A DNA stretch of 64,000 nt from UBA1563 sp037440065 (GTDB taxonomy: Bacteria; Bacteroidota; Ignavibacteria; Ignavibacteriales; Ignavibacteriaceae). Below the pieces are notes generated by a model. It saw only the letters and a program-made list of their open reading frames with translations. It ran no database searches and had not been told where the DNA came from. Below are positions 33,717-43,375 of the stretch, piece after piece. The number at the start of each line of letters is the position of its first letter. Position 1 is the first letter of the stretch. The translations under genes were made by a program, and so were the position numbers. The stretch is from NCBI GenBank assembly GCA_037440065.1, contig JBBIUV010000016.1:863574-927573 (forward strand), given 5' to 3'.

Positions 33717-36161
33717 TTATTTCTTTTTCTTTACGGCAACTTTTTTGTTTTTAACTAATTCTGTTTTTTTCGCTACCGATTTTTTGAAGACATAAGGCAG
33801 CGCTTGCTCAATTCGTTCAATGGGAATAATGGTTAAACCATCTTTTACCTTTGGAAGAATTTCTTTCAAATCGATTTCGTTGTCCTTCGGAATTAACACC
33901 GTAGAAATATTACTTCGTTTTGCAGCAATAAGTTTTTCATTTAATCCACCAATAGGAAGAACTTTTCCGCGTAACGTTATTTCACCTGTCATAGCAACAT
34001 CGGATGAAGTCGGTTTACCTGAAATAGCAGAAAGCATTGCCATTACCATCGTTATACCGGCAGAGGGACCATCTTTTGGAATTGCTCCTTCAGGTAAATG
34101 AATGTGAATTTCCTTTCCTTTAAAAAACTGTCCTTGAATTCCAAGTTTTTTTGCATTTGAACGGATGTAGCTTAACCCTGCTTGTGCTGATTCTTTCATC
34201 ACGCTTCCAAGCTGTCCGGTGAGTGAAAGTCTTTCTTGTCCCGGCATAATGGTAACATCAACTTCTAATATTTCTCCACCAACGTTTGTCCAGGCTAATC
34301 CGGTTGTACTTCCAACACGATTATCTTTTTGCACTGTTTGCCGTTTATATTTGGGAACACCAAGGAATTCCTCAACTTTTGCTTCGTCAATAATTAAAGG
34401 CTTCTGATTTTTTTCGCTTTTGCCGTTGTTCGAATTTCTTACAACAATTTCTTTTGCGGCTTTTCTGCAAAGAGAAGCTAATTCTCTTTCAAGATTTCTC
34501 ACACCCGATTCTCTCGTATATCCTGAAATTACTTTTCTGATTGATCCTTCGCCAATCTCAACATGTTTATCTTCAAGTCCGTGTGCTTTAATTTGTTTAG
34601 GAAGAAGATGGCGCTTCGCGATTTCAAGTTTATCGTATTCCAAATAACTGGGCAATTCAATTATTTCCATTCTATCTTGAAGCGGCAGCGGGATTGAATA
34701 ACGGACATTTGCCGTGGTTATGAACATCACTTGAGAAAGATCATAATCAACTTCCAAATAATGATCCTGGAAAGTATGATTCTGTTCGGGATCAAGAACT
34801 TCTAGCATCGCAGATGAAGGATCACCGCGAAAATCATTGCTGATCTTATCGATCTCATCGAGAAGGATTAAGGGATTTACAGTTCCTGCACGTTTCATAG
34901 CATGAATGATTTTTCCCGGCATCGAACCGATATAGGTTTTTCTGTGTCCGCGAATTTCGGCTTCATCACGTACTCCACCAAGGCTGATGCGAACGAATTC
35001 TCTACCAATTGCACGGGCAATTGATTTTCCGAGAGAAGTTTTTCCTACTCCGGGAGGTCCCACAAGACAAAGAATTTGTCCACGCATTTGTTTAACTAAA
35101 TTGAGTACAGCAATATGTTCAATGATTCTCTCTTTTGGTTTTTCCAATCCAAAATGATCTTCATTCAAAATATTTTCAACGTGTTTAATATCTAGATGAT
35201 CTTCTGATTTTTTGTACCAGGGAACATCAATCAACCAATCCAAATAATTTCTGATGACCGTAAACTCAGGAGACATTGGGGGGATTTTCTGCAACTTGTT
35301 CAATTCTTCAAGAGCAGTATCATTTGCTAGTTTTGGCATTTTCGCTTTTTTAATTTTTTCGCGCAGTTTGCTGATCTCAGAATTGCTTTCTTCGTCTTCT
35401 CCTAATTCATCTTGCAGAATTTTTATTTGTTCTTGAATAATAAACTTCCGCTGGGTTTTCCCGATATTTTCCTGAACTTTTCCGTCAATTTCTTTTTCGA
35501 TTTTCAGAATATCAATTTCCGAATTAAGCAGTTTTATTACTTCGTAGAATTGTTCTTTAATTTCTGTTTGGACAAGGATTTTCTGTTTTACCTCCAGCGT
35601 CTGGTTTATATTCGCTGCGGCATAAAACAATTTTCTGTCTGGTTCTTCAATTGCTTCGAATGCGTTAATGGCTTCCGAAGGAATATTCCGATTTATCTTC
35701 ACGTATTCTTTAAAAAGCCCGGTCATCTGGCGTACGAGCGCTTTCATTTCGTGGTCGTTTTCAATTTTAGGAAGAATAACTTCAACTCTAGCTTCAAAAA
35801 AATCTTTATTGTTCGTAAACTCAATTATTTTCCCTTGAAGCAAACCATCTACCAAAATTTTCATTAATCCGTTTGGAAGCTTTAAAATTTGTACAATGCG
35901 GGCAATCGTTCCTTCCTGGTAAATATCTTCTTGCTGCGGATCTTCTAAATTAGATTTCTTCTGGCTTGAAAGAAAAATAAATTTGTCCCGGTCAACTGCG
36001 GCATTGGCGGCTCTGATTGACTGTTCCCTTCCCACCAAAACTGGAAAAATCATATACGGGAAAATTACTATATCCCTTAACGGCAAAACCGGAAGGATTT
36101 CCGGCAAATTATCAATTAATAGGTTTTCGTCTTTAGGTAAATTTTCAATTTCTACGTTCAC
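33717..36161 (-). CDS. lon: ATP-dependent protease Lon
   Basis: An 814-residue protein with the full Lon layout. The N-terminal substrate-binding domain begins ILPVLPLRDIVIFPYMIFPV. The AAA+ module has GPPGVGKTS and LLLDEIDK. The C-terminal protease domain has catalytic Ser in PKDGPSAGITM and Lys in GGLNEKLIAAKRS. A lysine-rich tail closes it. It degrades misfolded and regulatory proteins in the cytoplasm. The start appears to be GTG at 36161 with AAAGGAG about 11 bases upstream. It heads the minus-strand housekeeping run. Confidence 0.95.
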   Translation of the reverse strand: MNVEIENLPKDENLLIDNLPEILPVLPLRDIVIFPYMIFPVLVGREQSIRAANAAVDRDKFIFLSSQKKSNLEDPQQEDIYQEGTIARIVQILKLPNGLMKILVDGLLQGKIIEFTNNKDFFEARVEVILPKIENDHEMKALVRQMTGLFKEYVKINRNIPSEAINAFEAIEEPDRKLFYAAANINQTLEVKQKILVQTEIKEQFYEVIKLLNSEIDILKIEKEIDGKVQENIGKTQRKFIIQEQIKILQDELGEDEESNSEISKLREKIKKAKMPKLANDTALEELNKLQKIPPMSPEFTVIRNYLDWLIDVPWYKKSEDHLDIKHVENILNEDHFGLEKPKERIIEHIAVLNLVKQMRGQILCLVGPPGVGKTSLGKSIARAIGREFVRISLGGVRDEAEIRGHRKTYIGSMPGKIIHAMKRAGTVNPLILLDEIDKISNDFRGDPSSAMLEVLDPEQNHTFQDHYLEVDYDLSQVMFITTANVRYSIPLPLQDRMEIIELPSYLEYDKLEIAKRHLLPKQIKAHGLEDKHVEIGEGSIRKVISGYTRESGVRNLERELASLCRKAAKEIVVRNSNNGKSEKNQKPLIIDEAKVEEFLGVPKYKRQTVQKDNRVGSTTGLAWTNVGGEILEVDVTIMPGQERLSLTGQLGSVMKESAQAGLSYIRSNAKKLGIQGQFFKGKEIHIHLPEGAIPKDGPSAGITMVMAMLSAISGKPTSSDVAMTGEITLRGKVLPIGGLNEKLIAAKRSNISTVLIPKDNEIDLKEILPKVKDGLTIIPIERIEQALPYVFKKSVAKKTELVKNKKVAVKKKK

Positions 36162-36441
36162 GTTCTAAAGTTCTCCTTTTTCTCAAATTTCGGAACGAAA
36201 TATACCAAAAAATAGTGGAGAAGTAAGAATCATATTTTACCAGTTTGAGGGTGAAAACAATAGGACGCAGATTTATTAAGATCAATTATGATTTTTTATG
36301 AATTTATAATTACAATCTTATTTGATCTTAACAAAATCATAACGAATCCGCATCCCATTGCGTTTGTATGCATGGATGAATGTTATTCCCCTTTCTTTAT
36401 CGTAACTTGTGTAAGCATTTTTTACATTATTCGGAGTTACC

Positions 36442-37221
36442 ATGATCGCTGATCTCATTACTATCGCCAAAGAAGCCGGAGAAATTATCCGCGAAGGATT
36501 TGGAAAGAATTTTTCAATTGAATTTAAAACAAATGAATCGAATTTAGTTACCGAGATTGATAAAAAATCTGAAAAACACATAATTGATTTTATAACAAAG
36601 AAATATCCCGCGCATAGTCTGCTAACCGAAGAATCGGGCGAGTTAGATCATAATTCGGAGTATGTTTGGGTTATTGATCCACTTGATGGAACTTCAAACT
36701 TTGCGCATAGTCTGCCGATCTTTTCTGTCTCTATCGGTTTACAGAAAAATGGGGAAACCATTGCCGGAGTTGTTTACGACGTAATGCGGAATGAACTTTA
36801 TTCTACCGAACTTGGCAGCGGAGCTTTTTGTGATGAGACAAAAATTTCAGTAAACCAAAATGATAGTTTGAGAAGAAGTTTTTTAGTAACAGGCTTTCCA
36901 TACAATATTGAAGAAAATCCCGACAACGCGATAGAAATATTTATTGAAATGATTAAACGGACGCGCGCAGTCCGGCGTCTAGGCTCGGCGGCGATTGATT
37001 TTTGTTATCTGGCAAAAGGAGTATTTGACGGTTTCTGGGAAGTGCACCTGCATCCCTGGGATATTTCCGCCGGGAAGTTGATAGTTGAAGAAGCCGGCGG
37101 AATTGTTACCAATTTTAACGGAGATAAAATCGACATTTTCTCAAAACAAATTTTGGCTTCAAACGGGAAGTTGCATGATCCTCTTATTGAAGTTATAAAA
37201 TCCGTTAAGAATAACGTCTGA
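36442..37221 (+). CDS. suhB: Inositol monophosphatase family protein
   Basis: A 259-residue metal-dependent phosphatase. The family motifs are visible: LTEESGE near residue 60, WVIDPLDGTSNFAH near 76-90 and HPWDISAGKLIVEEAGG near 195-212. Substrate could be inositol phosphates or another small phosphate ester such as a nucleotide product; the sequence does not decide this. CGGAG lies 6 bases before the ATG. It is convergent with the endonuclease gene, with one base between the two stops. Confidence 0.88.
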   Translation: MIADLITIAKEAGEIIREGFGKNFSIEFKTNESNLVTEIDKKSEKHIIDFITKKYPAHSLLTEESGELDHNSEYVWVIDPLDGTSNFAHSLPIFSVSIGLQKNGETIAGVVYDVMRNELYSTELGSGAFCDETKISVNQNDSLRRSFLVTGFPYNIEENPDNAIEIFIEMIKRTRAVRRLGSAAIDFCYLAKGVFDGFWEVHLHPWDISAGKLIVEEAGGIVTNFNGDKIDIFSKQILASNGKLHDPLIEVIKSVKNNV

Positions 37222-37222
37222 A

Positions 37223-38701
37223 TTATTTTATCATCACCATCTTTCTCAATTCGTGATGTGAGCCTGCATTTAAACTGTAGAAATATATTCCGCTTGAAAG
37301 TGATGACGCGTTGAATTCAACATTGTAATTTCCTGCTTCAAGAAAATTATTTACAAGTTCTGCTACTTCATTTCCTAGAACGTCATAAACTTTTAAAGTT
37401 GTAAAACTGCTAACTGCCAACCGCCAACTGATCATTGTACTTGGGTTAAAGGGATTTGGATAATTCTGATGCAATACAAATCCTTGCGGCATCTCCAGCT
37501 TATCATCAAGGCCGGAAACTCCCGCTGTTTTAAAAGTAATGACGGTGTCTTTCATTGGAATGTTGTTGATACTTTTCAAATTTTTTAATTCGATAGAATA
37601 AGTTGTTCCTGTAGCAAGCGCCGGAACTTTGATAAGTATTTTGGAAATGTCGCTATTCACTCCCCACCCAATGCTGGACGGATTGCCAATCGAATGATCA
37701 ATAATAAAATTTTGTGGAGTTACGGCAACGGTTGAATCAAGATAACGTGAAAAATCAATAAGGATTGATGATGAATTCATTTCCTTAACGGAAACTACAG
37801 CTGGAGCCATCGTAGTTTTCCATATTTCCGCAGCATATTCGGGATGATCAATAAAAGGATTTCTATTTTTTTGAATTGAGAATATTGCATTGTTTCGATT
37901 AATCTCTTTTAAACTGACAGTATCTATGACACTCCAGTCGTATAAAATATTTGCATACCAGGGAAGAATATCTGATTTATTAGTAGCTGGAGTTGTAATC
38001 CAAGCACCATCTTCAGTATAATATCGCACCGACATATACATCGAAGACCGGGCAAGATCACCCTTAAATTCATTGATCGGCTCAAAAACTATCCCGGAAT
38101 AACCTGGATAAACGCAAGTACCTACCTTGCTTCCGTTAGTTGAGGTCCAAGTTGCCGAACCAACTTTACCGAATGGATAATTACTTCTTCGGTTGTTTAC
38201 ATATCCATCGGTTGGATACATATGAAAGAGATCTGACCTTGCCGGATTTGTAGCGCCTAACCAGCTATCAGGCCAAGAATGCTCTCGATTATAACAGTCT
38301 CCTTCCTGGGTGTAACTTCCACATTTTTTTGAACCGTGCGAATATTCATAAGCAGGTGTTCCATTAGGAACATCTGAGTAAATATCCCAAATTTTTCCAT
38401 TTGGTTTTGAATCGGTTGATACAAATGCTGTGTATAAACCATCATAGCTTGTAACTGTATGTCCTTTAATTAAATTATGCAGTGCAGCCCTAAGTGCAGT
38501 ACCATATAATTTATATGTTGCATCATAGTAACCGTTTGTTCCAAGAGTCGAAGCGGGATTATTCTCTTGGTTCTCTTTTTCAACAGAGATTCTGCTAACT
38601 ATAAAATTTTTGTCAGATTGTGTATAACTATCTACTGAAAATAAAATGACTACCAAACCAACTGCAAGATTTCGAATAAATGAACCTGAACGCACTTCCA
38701 T
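37223..38701 (-). CDS. Secreted endonuclease I family nuclease with T9SS sorting tail
   Basis: A 492-residue protein: hydrophobic signal segment (about residues 9-27), endonuclease I domain, a ~90-residue Ig-like segment and a C-terminal T9SS tail. Nuclease motifs NREHSWPDSW and MYPTDGYVNNRRSNYPFG are those of the EndA/NucM family (bba-metal type). The tail has FVLHQNYPNPFNPSTMISW and ends SGIYFYSLNAG...RKMVMIK. It should cleave extracellular nucleic acid at the cell surface or outside. I chose the ATG at 38701 because AAAGG lies about 8 bases upstream. A GTG nine bases earlier is the alternative. Confidence 0.88.
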   Translation of the reverse strand: MEVRSGSFIRNLAVGLVVILFSVDSYTQSDKNFIVSRISVEKENQENNPASTLGTNGYYDATYKLYGTALRAALHNLIKGHTVTSYDGLYTAFVSTDSKPNGKIWDIYSDVPNGTPAYEYSHGSKKCGSYTQEGDCYNREHSWPDSWLGATNPARSDLFHMYPTDGYVNNRRSNYPFGKVGSATWTSTNGSKVGTCVYPGYSGIVFEPINEFKGDLARSSMYMSVRYYTEDGAWITTPATNKSDILPWYANILYDWSVIDTVSLKEINRNNAIFSIQKNRNPFIDHPEYAAEIWKTTMAPAVVSVKEMNSSSILIDFSRYLDSTVAVTPQNFIIDHSIGNPSSIGWGVNSDISKILIKVPALATGTTYSIELKNLKSINNIPMKDTVITFKTAGVSGLDDKLEMPQGFVLHQNYPNPFNPSTMISWRLAVSSFTTLKVYDVLGNEVAELVNNFLEAGNYNVEFNASSLSSGIYFYSLNAGSHHELRKMVMIK

Positions 38702-39146
38702 CAATAACACCTTTCTTCAAAAAAACGTAAGCTTTAAATTTTGGGAGGACAAATCTACTACAATTATTTTCAAATAAAAACCGTCTGCTTCACCTAACAG
38801 CACTTATAATTTGGGTATCTCTTGGCAAATGACAATAAGGAATTGATAGAGTTTAGTAAAACATAATGCAGGGTAGTTGGACTACCGGACTTCCGGATTC
38901 ATTTTGGGAGGTAAGCACATTGAATCAGCTCACTCCTCAAACATTGAAGTCAATAAAATTTTCTTAATAATTTTGATAGTTCTAATAATGTTAAATTCAT
39001 TCAAACTAGCTTCACACAATTATCATATGTCAACTGTAATCAAGTTTTGTGTAAAAAGAGAATAAATGATTATTATAGCAGCCGGGAAAATAATTTTTTC
39101 TCGATCATTAATTTCAATAAACACTTAATTAGAATAAGAACACAGA
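38702..39146. other. 445-bp intergenic region without a supported gene
   Basis: The region contains the divergent upstream areas of the endonuclease gene and the adhesin-E-like gene. I see a small hairpin GGTAGT-TGG-ACTACC (38872-38886) and no convincing promoter. A 62-codon plus-strand ORF at 38877-39065 lacks a ribosome-binding site and I do not accept it. Confidence 0.4.
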
Positions 39147-39596
39147 ATGTCAAAGTACAAATTCATTTTATATTTATTGCTGATCTTAGCAATAAATGTT
39201 GTGGGACAAACTACCAGCCACAATTGGAAACCATTAATTATAAATGACAATCAGCGGATGTGGTACGACCGTTCGCAACTTGACACTATCAATACCCCGA
39301 CGTTTGATATTTGGATTTTAGAAATGCACCGCCCTACTCTTTCTCTTGAAGGGATCTCAGATAATATTATGAGAACCAAAACACTCTACGCGGTTGATCT
39401 TCAATCATACAAGTACGGTTTAAAAAAGGTAGCTTATTATGATCCGTCAAATCAGTTGATAAAAAGCTTTCAATACGATACGAATAGTACGACCGAAGAG
39501 TATAAATATATTTTCCCGATCACGGAAAACTCTTTTATGCAAAAACTTGTTGATGAACTTTTAAGAATAAGAAAACAGAAAGAATCAGTTAAGTAA
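39147..39596 (+). CDS. Small secreted protein, surface-adhesin-E-like
   Basis: A 149-residue protein with a signal peptide (MSKYKFILYLLLILAINVVG). The mature part has one small beta domain: W-K near residue 27, MWYDRSQLDT, FDIWILEMHRP, then KKVAYYDPSNQLIKSFQYD and a C-terminal helix. This order of blocks resembles the small surface-adhesin E-type domain found in many secreted bacterial proteins. It ends one base before the SET-domain gene, so the two are probably cotranscribed. Function unknown; the family call is by pattern only. Confidence 0.55.
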   Translation: MSKYKFILYLLLILAINVVGQTTSHNWKPLIINDNQRMWYDRSQLDTINTPTFDIWILEMHRPTLSLEGISDNIMRTKTLYAVDLQSYKYGLKKVAYYDPSNQLIKSFQYDTNSTTEEYKYIFPITENSFMQKLVDELLRIRKQKESVK

Positions 39597-39597
39597 T

Positions 39598-39999
39598 ATG
39601 CCTTTTGAAAAAGATTTATTTGTAAAAGAATCCGGTATTCACGGTTTTGGAATTTTTACTTCCGTTGAGATTAAAGCCGATGAAGAGATAATGGTTATCA
39701 AAGGGGATGTTATCAGTGAAGAAGAATGTATCCGCCGTGAAGAAGATGAGGGGAATGTTTACATCTTTTGGAACGGTGATAATTATATAGATGTATCAAA
39801 CACAGAAAAGATAAAATACATTAATCATAGCTGCTCATATAATTGCTATGTTGATGACCGGGATGATGAATCGCTCTGGCTGGTTGCGAGCAAAGATATT
39901 AAAGCAGGTGAAGAGTTAGTGATTGATTATGGTTATGATGAAATATATGAATCGTGCTCCTGCGAGGTTTGCTTTATCGGAGAAGATGAAGTACAATAA
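39598..39999 (+). CDS. SET-domain protein (putative protein lysine methyltransferase)
   Basis: A 133-residue minimal SET domain. The opening GIHGFGIFTSVEIKADEEI (about 13-31) is the typical SET-N block. NHSC (76-79) and GEELVIDYGYDE (104-115) are the SAM- and substrate-pocket motifs. CSCEVC (120-125) resembles the post-SET zinc cysteines. SET enzymes methylate lysines of proteins; the bacterial target is unknown. Start at 39598 is one base after the stop of the upstream gene. The length is near the lower limit for a functional SET domain, but all core motifs are present. Confidence 0.85.
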   Translation: MPFEKDLFVKESGIHGFGIFTSVEIKADEEIMVIKGDVISEEECIRREEDEGNVYIFWNGDNYIDVSNTEKIKYINHSCSYNCYVDDRDDESLWLVASKDIKAGEELVIDYGYDEIYESCSCEVCFIGEDEVQ

Positions 40000-40017
40000 C
40001 TTCATCTTCTCGATAAA
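39973..40017. terminator. Hairpin between the convergent SET-domain and typA genes
   Basis: Long inverted repeat: arm 39973-39992 pairs with 39999-40017 (18 bp with one bulged G; core GAGAAGATGAAGT / ACTTCATCTTCTC), loop ACAATA. It overlaps the end of the SET gene. The T-tract is poor, so termination strength is uncertain. Confidence 0.5.
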
Positions 40018-40026
40018 ATTCAGATT

Positions 40027-41871
40027 TTAATTCCCAAGATTTTGTTCGTCGGCTTTCTTTGCAGCCAATCTTGCGTTTTTTCTATCCATATCGGTTAAAT
40101 ATTTTTTTCTGATACGAATCGCTGTTGGAGTGACTTCTACATATTCATCATCAGTAATCCATTCAATCGCTTGCTCGAGAGTATGAATTAGCGGTGGTTC
40201 CAAACGGATTGCCTCATCAGCCCCGGATGACCGCATATTAGAAAGTTGTTTTGTTTTTGTAACGTTTACACCCATATCATTGCTGCGTGAATTTTCACCA
40301 ACAACCATTCCTTCATAAACCTTTGTTCCCGGTTCGATAAAGAAGACGGCACGTTCCTGCAATTTCCACATCGCGTAAGCAGAAGCAATACCGCTTTCCA
40401 TTGCAACCAAAGCCCCGCGCTGACGTTGAACAATTTCTCCTTTGAACGGTTCATATGTATGAAAATTGTGATGAAGAATTCCGGTTCCTCTCGTATCATT
40501 TACAAATTCAGAACGGTAGCCGATCAATCCGCGCGAAGGAACGAAAAACTCCAACCGGGTATTTTGGTTAAAGGTGATCATGTTTTTCATTTCACCTTTT
40601 CTTTTTCCCATTTTCTCAATCACTATCCCAACGTATTCTTCCGGAACATCGATGATCACATGTTCGATAGGTTCAGACATTACATCTAAAATACGTTTCA
40701 TGATTACTTGAGGTTTACTTACTTGAAGCTCATAGCTTTCACGACGCATATTTTCTATAAGAATGGCGAGATGAAGTTCTCCCCTTCCGCTAACTTTAAA
40801 TACGTCTGCTGAATCTGTTACTTCTACTCGAAGACTTACATTAATTTTCAATTCTTTTGCGAGACGTTCAAAAAGATTTCTTGTGGTAACATACTTTCCG
40901 TCAATTCCGGCAAAAGGAGAATTGTTCACAACAAAGTTCATTGTTATTCTTGGTTCTTCAATTGCAAGCGAAGGAAGTTTTTCCGGCACACGTTTGTCGG
41001 TTAAGGTATCGCTAATATTTATATCTTCAATACCCGCGACCGCAATAATATCACCGGCGGAGGCTTCCTTTATTTCAACTCGTTTGATGTTTTCATAAGC
41101 ATAAAGTTTGGTAATTTTTGCTTCACTTCTTTCATCTTCATGGGTGATGAGAAGAACTTGATCTCCTACGGAAACTTTTCCGTGATGGATTTTGCCGATA
41201 CCGATTCTGCCGAGATAATCATTATAATCAATTGCTGAAACAAGCATTTGAAATGGTTTCTCCGGATCAGCTTCTGGAATAGGTGTTTTTTCTACAATAA
41301 GATCAAGAAGTGGAGAAAGTGTTGTGCTTTCATCTTCAAGATGTACTTTTGCTATTCCTTGTTTTGCAATTGCATACACATATGGAAAATCAAGCTGTTC
41401 GTCAGTTGCGCCGAGTGCAACGAAGAGATCAAAAACTTCATTAAGAACATCATTCGGACGGGCATCTTTTCTATCAATCTTGTTTATAACAACAATAGGT
41501 TTTATTCCCAGCTCAAGTGATTTTTTCAAAACAAATTTAGTCTGCGGGAGCGGACCTTCTGCAGCATCAACTAAAAGAAGTACACCGTCAACCATCAATA
41601 AAGTTCGTTCAACCTCACCGCCAAAATCAGCGTGACCCGGAGTATCGATAATATTGATTTTATAATCTTTGTAAAAAACGCTTAAATTTTTAGCAAGAAT
41701 CGTAATTCCTCTTTCCCGTTCAAGGTCGTTGGAATCCATAATTCTTTTTTCAACTTGTTGATTTTCTCTCCAAGCGCCGGTTTGTCTAAGTATATAATCT
41801 ACTAACGTTGTTTTACCGTGATCAACGTGAGCAATAATGGCAATGTTTCTTATTTTATCTAAGCTGAACAA
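40027..41871 (-). CDS. typA: Ribosome-associated GTPase TypA/BipA
   Basis: A 614-residue translational GTPase. G1 AHVDHGKTTLVD (about 14-25), RGITI switch region (about 54), DTPGHADFGGEV (about 77) and NKIDR (about 131) are all present. EF-G-like domains and the BipA-specific C-terminal domain follow. The start is probably TTG at 41871 with AGAGGT about 7 bases upstream; no in-frame ATG lies nearby. BipA aids 50S assembly and stress adaptation. Confidence 0.94.
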   Translation of the reverse strand: MFSLDKIRNIAIIAHVDHGKTTLVDYILRQTGAWRENQQVEKRIMDSNDLERERGITILAKNLSVFYKDYKINIIDTPGHADFGGEVERTLLMVDGVLLLVDAAEGPLPQTKFVLKKSLELGIKPIVVINKIDRKDARPNDVLNEVFDLFVALGATDEQLDFPYVYAIAKQGIAKVHLEDESTTLSPLLDLIVEKTPIPEADPEKPFQMLVSAIDYNDYLGRIGIGKIHHGKVSVGDQVLLITHEDERSEAKITKLYAYENIKRVEIKEASAGDIIAVAGIEDINISDTLTDKRVPEKLPSLAIEEPRITMNFVVNNSPFAGIDGKYVTTRNLFERLAKELKINVSLRVEVTDSADVFKVSGRGELHLAILIENMRRESYELQVSKPQVIMKRILDVMSEPIEHVIIDVPEEYVGIVIEKMGKRKGEMKNMITFNQNTRLEFFVPSRGLIGYRSEFVNDTRGTGILHHNFHTYEPFKGEIVQRQRGALVAMESGIASAYAMWKLQERAVFFIEPGTKVYEGMVVGENSRSNDMGVNVTKTKQLSNMRSSGADEAIRLEPPLIHTLEQAIEWITDDEYVEVTPTAIRIRKKYLTDMDRKNARLAAKKADEQNLGN

Positions 41872-41890
41872 AATCGTACCTCTTTTTTAA

Positions 41891-41925
41891 GTTATCAGTC
41901 CGCCGCGGCGGATCAGTTATCAGTC
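41891..41925. repeat. GC-rich palindrome flanked by 10-bp direct repeats
   Basis: TCCGCCGCGGCGGA (41899-41912) is a perfect 14-bp palindrome in an otherwise AT-rich gap. It is flanked by two GTTATCAGTC copies (41891-41900 and 41916-41925, 25 bp apart). It could be a dispersed intergenic palindromic element. No second copy seen in the window. Confidence 0.45.
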
Positions 41926-42097
41926 TACAGTTTTCTGCAAACTCGTTTTATAATTTGAATGTTAAGGTTAACAAGAAGTTTTGATGAGATGAAGTTGTAA
42001 TAGCGTACTCTATTTTCAATTAACTTTTTTGTGTCTAACTTTTTACACTAGTGATTATTTCTACTTATTATTTATTCTTTCCATCTTCCATCTAATA

Positions 42098-43180
42098 TCA
42101 ACTATGGCGGATGTTCAAGATGTCTCCGTCTTTAACAATATATTCTTTTCCTTCTAATCGCCAGGCGCCGGCTTCTTTGCATTTGGCGAACGACCCGTGT
42201 TTAATATAATCTTCGTAATGAACAACTTCAGCGCGAATAAAACGGTCGTAAAAATCTGTATGAATAACACCGGCAGCATCTTGAGCGGTCATATTTTTCT
42301 TTATTGTCCAAGCGCGGCATTCATCCTCACCAACTGTAAAGAAAGACTGCAAACCGAGAAGTTCGTAACTTGTCCGCAAAATTCTGGAAAAAGCTGATTC
42401 ACTGATGCCAAAATCGGTTTTAAATATTTCCGCTTCTTCATCAGAAAGTTGAGTTAATTCATACTCAAACTGTGCAAAGAAAGGAATCACAATCAAGGAA
42501 TATTTAGAAAATTTTGCCTGGATATCCTTAATAAAATTCTCTACTTGATCTTTTGAGTTTTCGTCAAAATTGATTCCAACGATTAACGGTTTTATAGTTA
42601 AAAACTGATACCCTGAAAGTAACTTTCGCTCGTTTTCATCAAGTGGCATTCCCCGCAACGGGAGTTCTTTTTCAACGTGAGCTTGCATCTTTTTGAAGAG
42701 TACCAATTCTTTTTGAAGTTGATCATTTTTGATCTTTAAAATATCTTTTGCCAGTTTTTCAATCCGGTTTTCAATTAAAGCCATATCAGCAAAAAGAAAT
42801 TCCGTTTCAAGAAATTCAATATCTCTCGCCGGATTTATAGATACTTCCGGATGTGGAACCGTCTCGTTTTCAAATTGTCGAACTACATGCAAAAGAGCAT
42901 TGTTGTTCTTTACTTTGTTCAGAAAATCTGAAGTAATTTTGACTTTATTATCATCTGAAAGTTGTAATCCGGGGATATCAATCATTTCAAGTGTGGCGAA
43001 GACTTCACTTTTAGGATTGAACAATTCAGTCATTTTATCCAAACGGGCATCAGGAACTTTAACCACAGCTCTAGAACCTTCAGCTTTTTGCTGATGCTGC
43101 GACTCAGAACCTTTTGCCGACAAAGCATTGAAAAGCGTTGTTTTGCCCGAGTTCTGTAACCCGATCAACCCGATTTGCAT
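42098..43180 (-). CDS. ychF: Ribosome-binding ATPase YchF
   Basis: A 360-residue Obg-family protein of normal length. The P-loop GLQNSGKTTLFNALS begins near residue 6 and DIPGL near 70. A coiled-coil insertion spans about 135-190. The C-terminal TGS-like domain contains AWTIKKNMTAQDAAGVIHTDFYDRF and FIRAEVVHYEDY. The NxxE-type G4 change gives ATP preference in the family. I chose the ATG at 43180 because GAGG lies just upstream and MQIGLIGLQ is the usual opening. Confidence 0.94.
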   Translation of the reverse strand: MQIGLIGLQNSGKTTLFNALSAKGSESQHQQKAEGSRAVVKVPDARLDKMTELFNPKSEVFATLEMIDIPGLQLSDDNKVKITSDFLNKVKNNNALLHVVRQFENETVPHPEVSINPARDIEFLETEFLFADMALIENRIEKLAKDILKIKNDQLQKELVLFKKMQAHVEKELPLRGMPLDENERKLLSGYQFLTIKPLIVGINFDENSKDQVENFIKDIQAKFSKYSLIVIPFFAQFEYELTQLSDEEAEIFKTDFGISESAFSRILRTSYELLGLQSFFTVGEDECRAWTIKKNMTAQDAAGVIHTDFYDRFIRAEVVHYEDYIKHGSFAKCKEAGAWRLEGKEYIVKDGDILNIRHS

Positions 43181-43211
43181 GAATCCTCGATTATTTATTA
43201 AAAGTGAGGTA

Positions 43212-43243
43212 CAAATATACCGATTCTGCAAGAGGGAAACAAA
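43212..43243 (-). promoter_or_regulatory. Bacteroidota-type promoter for ychF
   Basis: On the minus strand: TTTG (43243-43240), 20-base spacer, TATATTTG (43219-43212). It matches TTTG / TANNTTTG fully and lies about 32 bases before the chosen ychF start, which supports that start over the longer frame. Confidence 0.6.
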
Positions 43244-43375
43244 AAACTTTCAAGTCTAAGGGAAATTCTCAAACGGGCTAAAAAAAAAATTCAAAATAGA
43301 GGTTAAGCTCTTTATTTATTATGTTATCTTTTTTATATTGATATCGCATAAGTAAAACAATGTAGGAGCGAGGAA

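Noticed and set aside
33717..36161. Possible frameshift or fusion at the lon/msrC junction
   Set aside because: The genes abut exactly and both proteins are full length, so this is normal tight operon packing.
36318..36581. Minus-strand ORF of 87 codons overlapping the inositol monophosphatase start
   Set aside because: It overlaps a certain gene on the other strand. The visible upstream part is low complexity and has no start signal.
38752..38775. TAGATTTG upstream of the endonuclease gene as a promoter
   Set aside because: The nearest TTTG is only about 13 bases away instead of 19-21.
38877..39065. 62-codon plus-strand ORF with one hydrophobic stretch
   Set aside because: No ribosome-binding site, no promoter and no family likeness. 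The composition matches the surrounding noncoding DNA.
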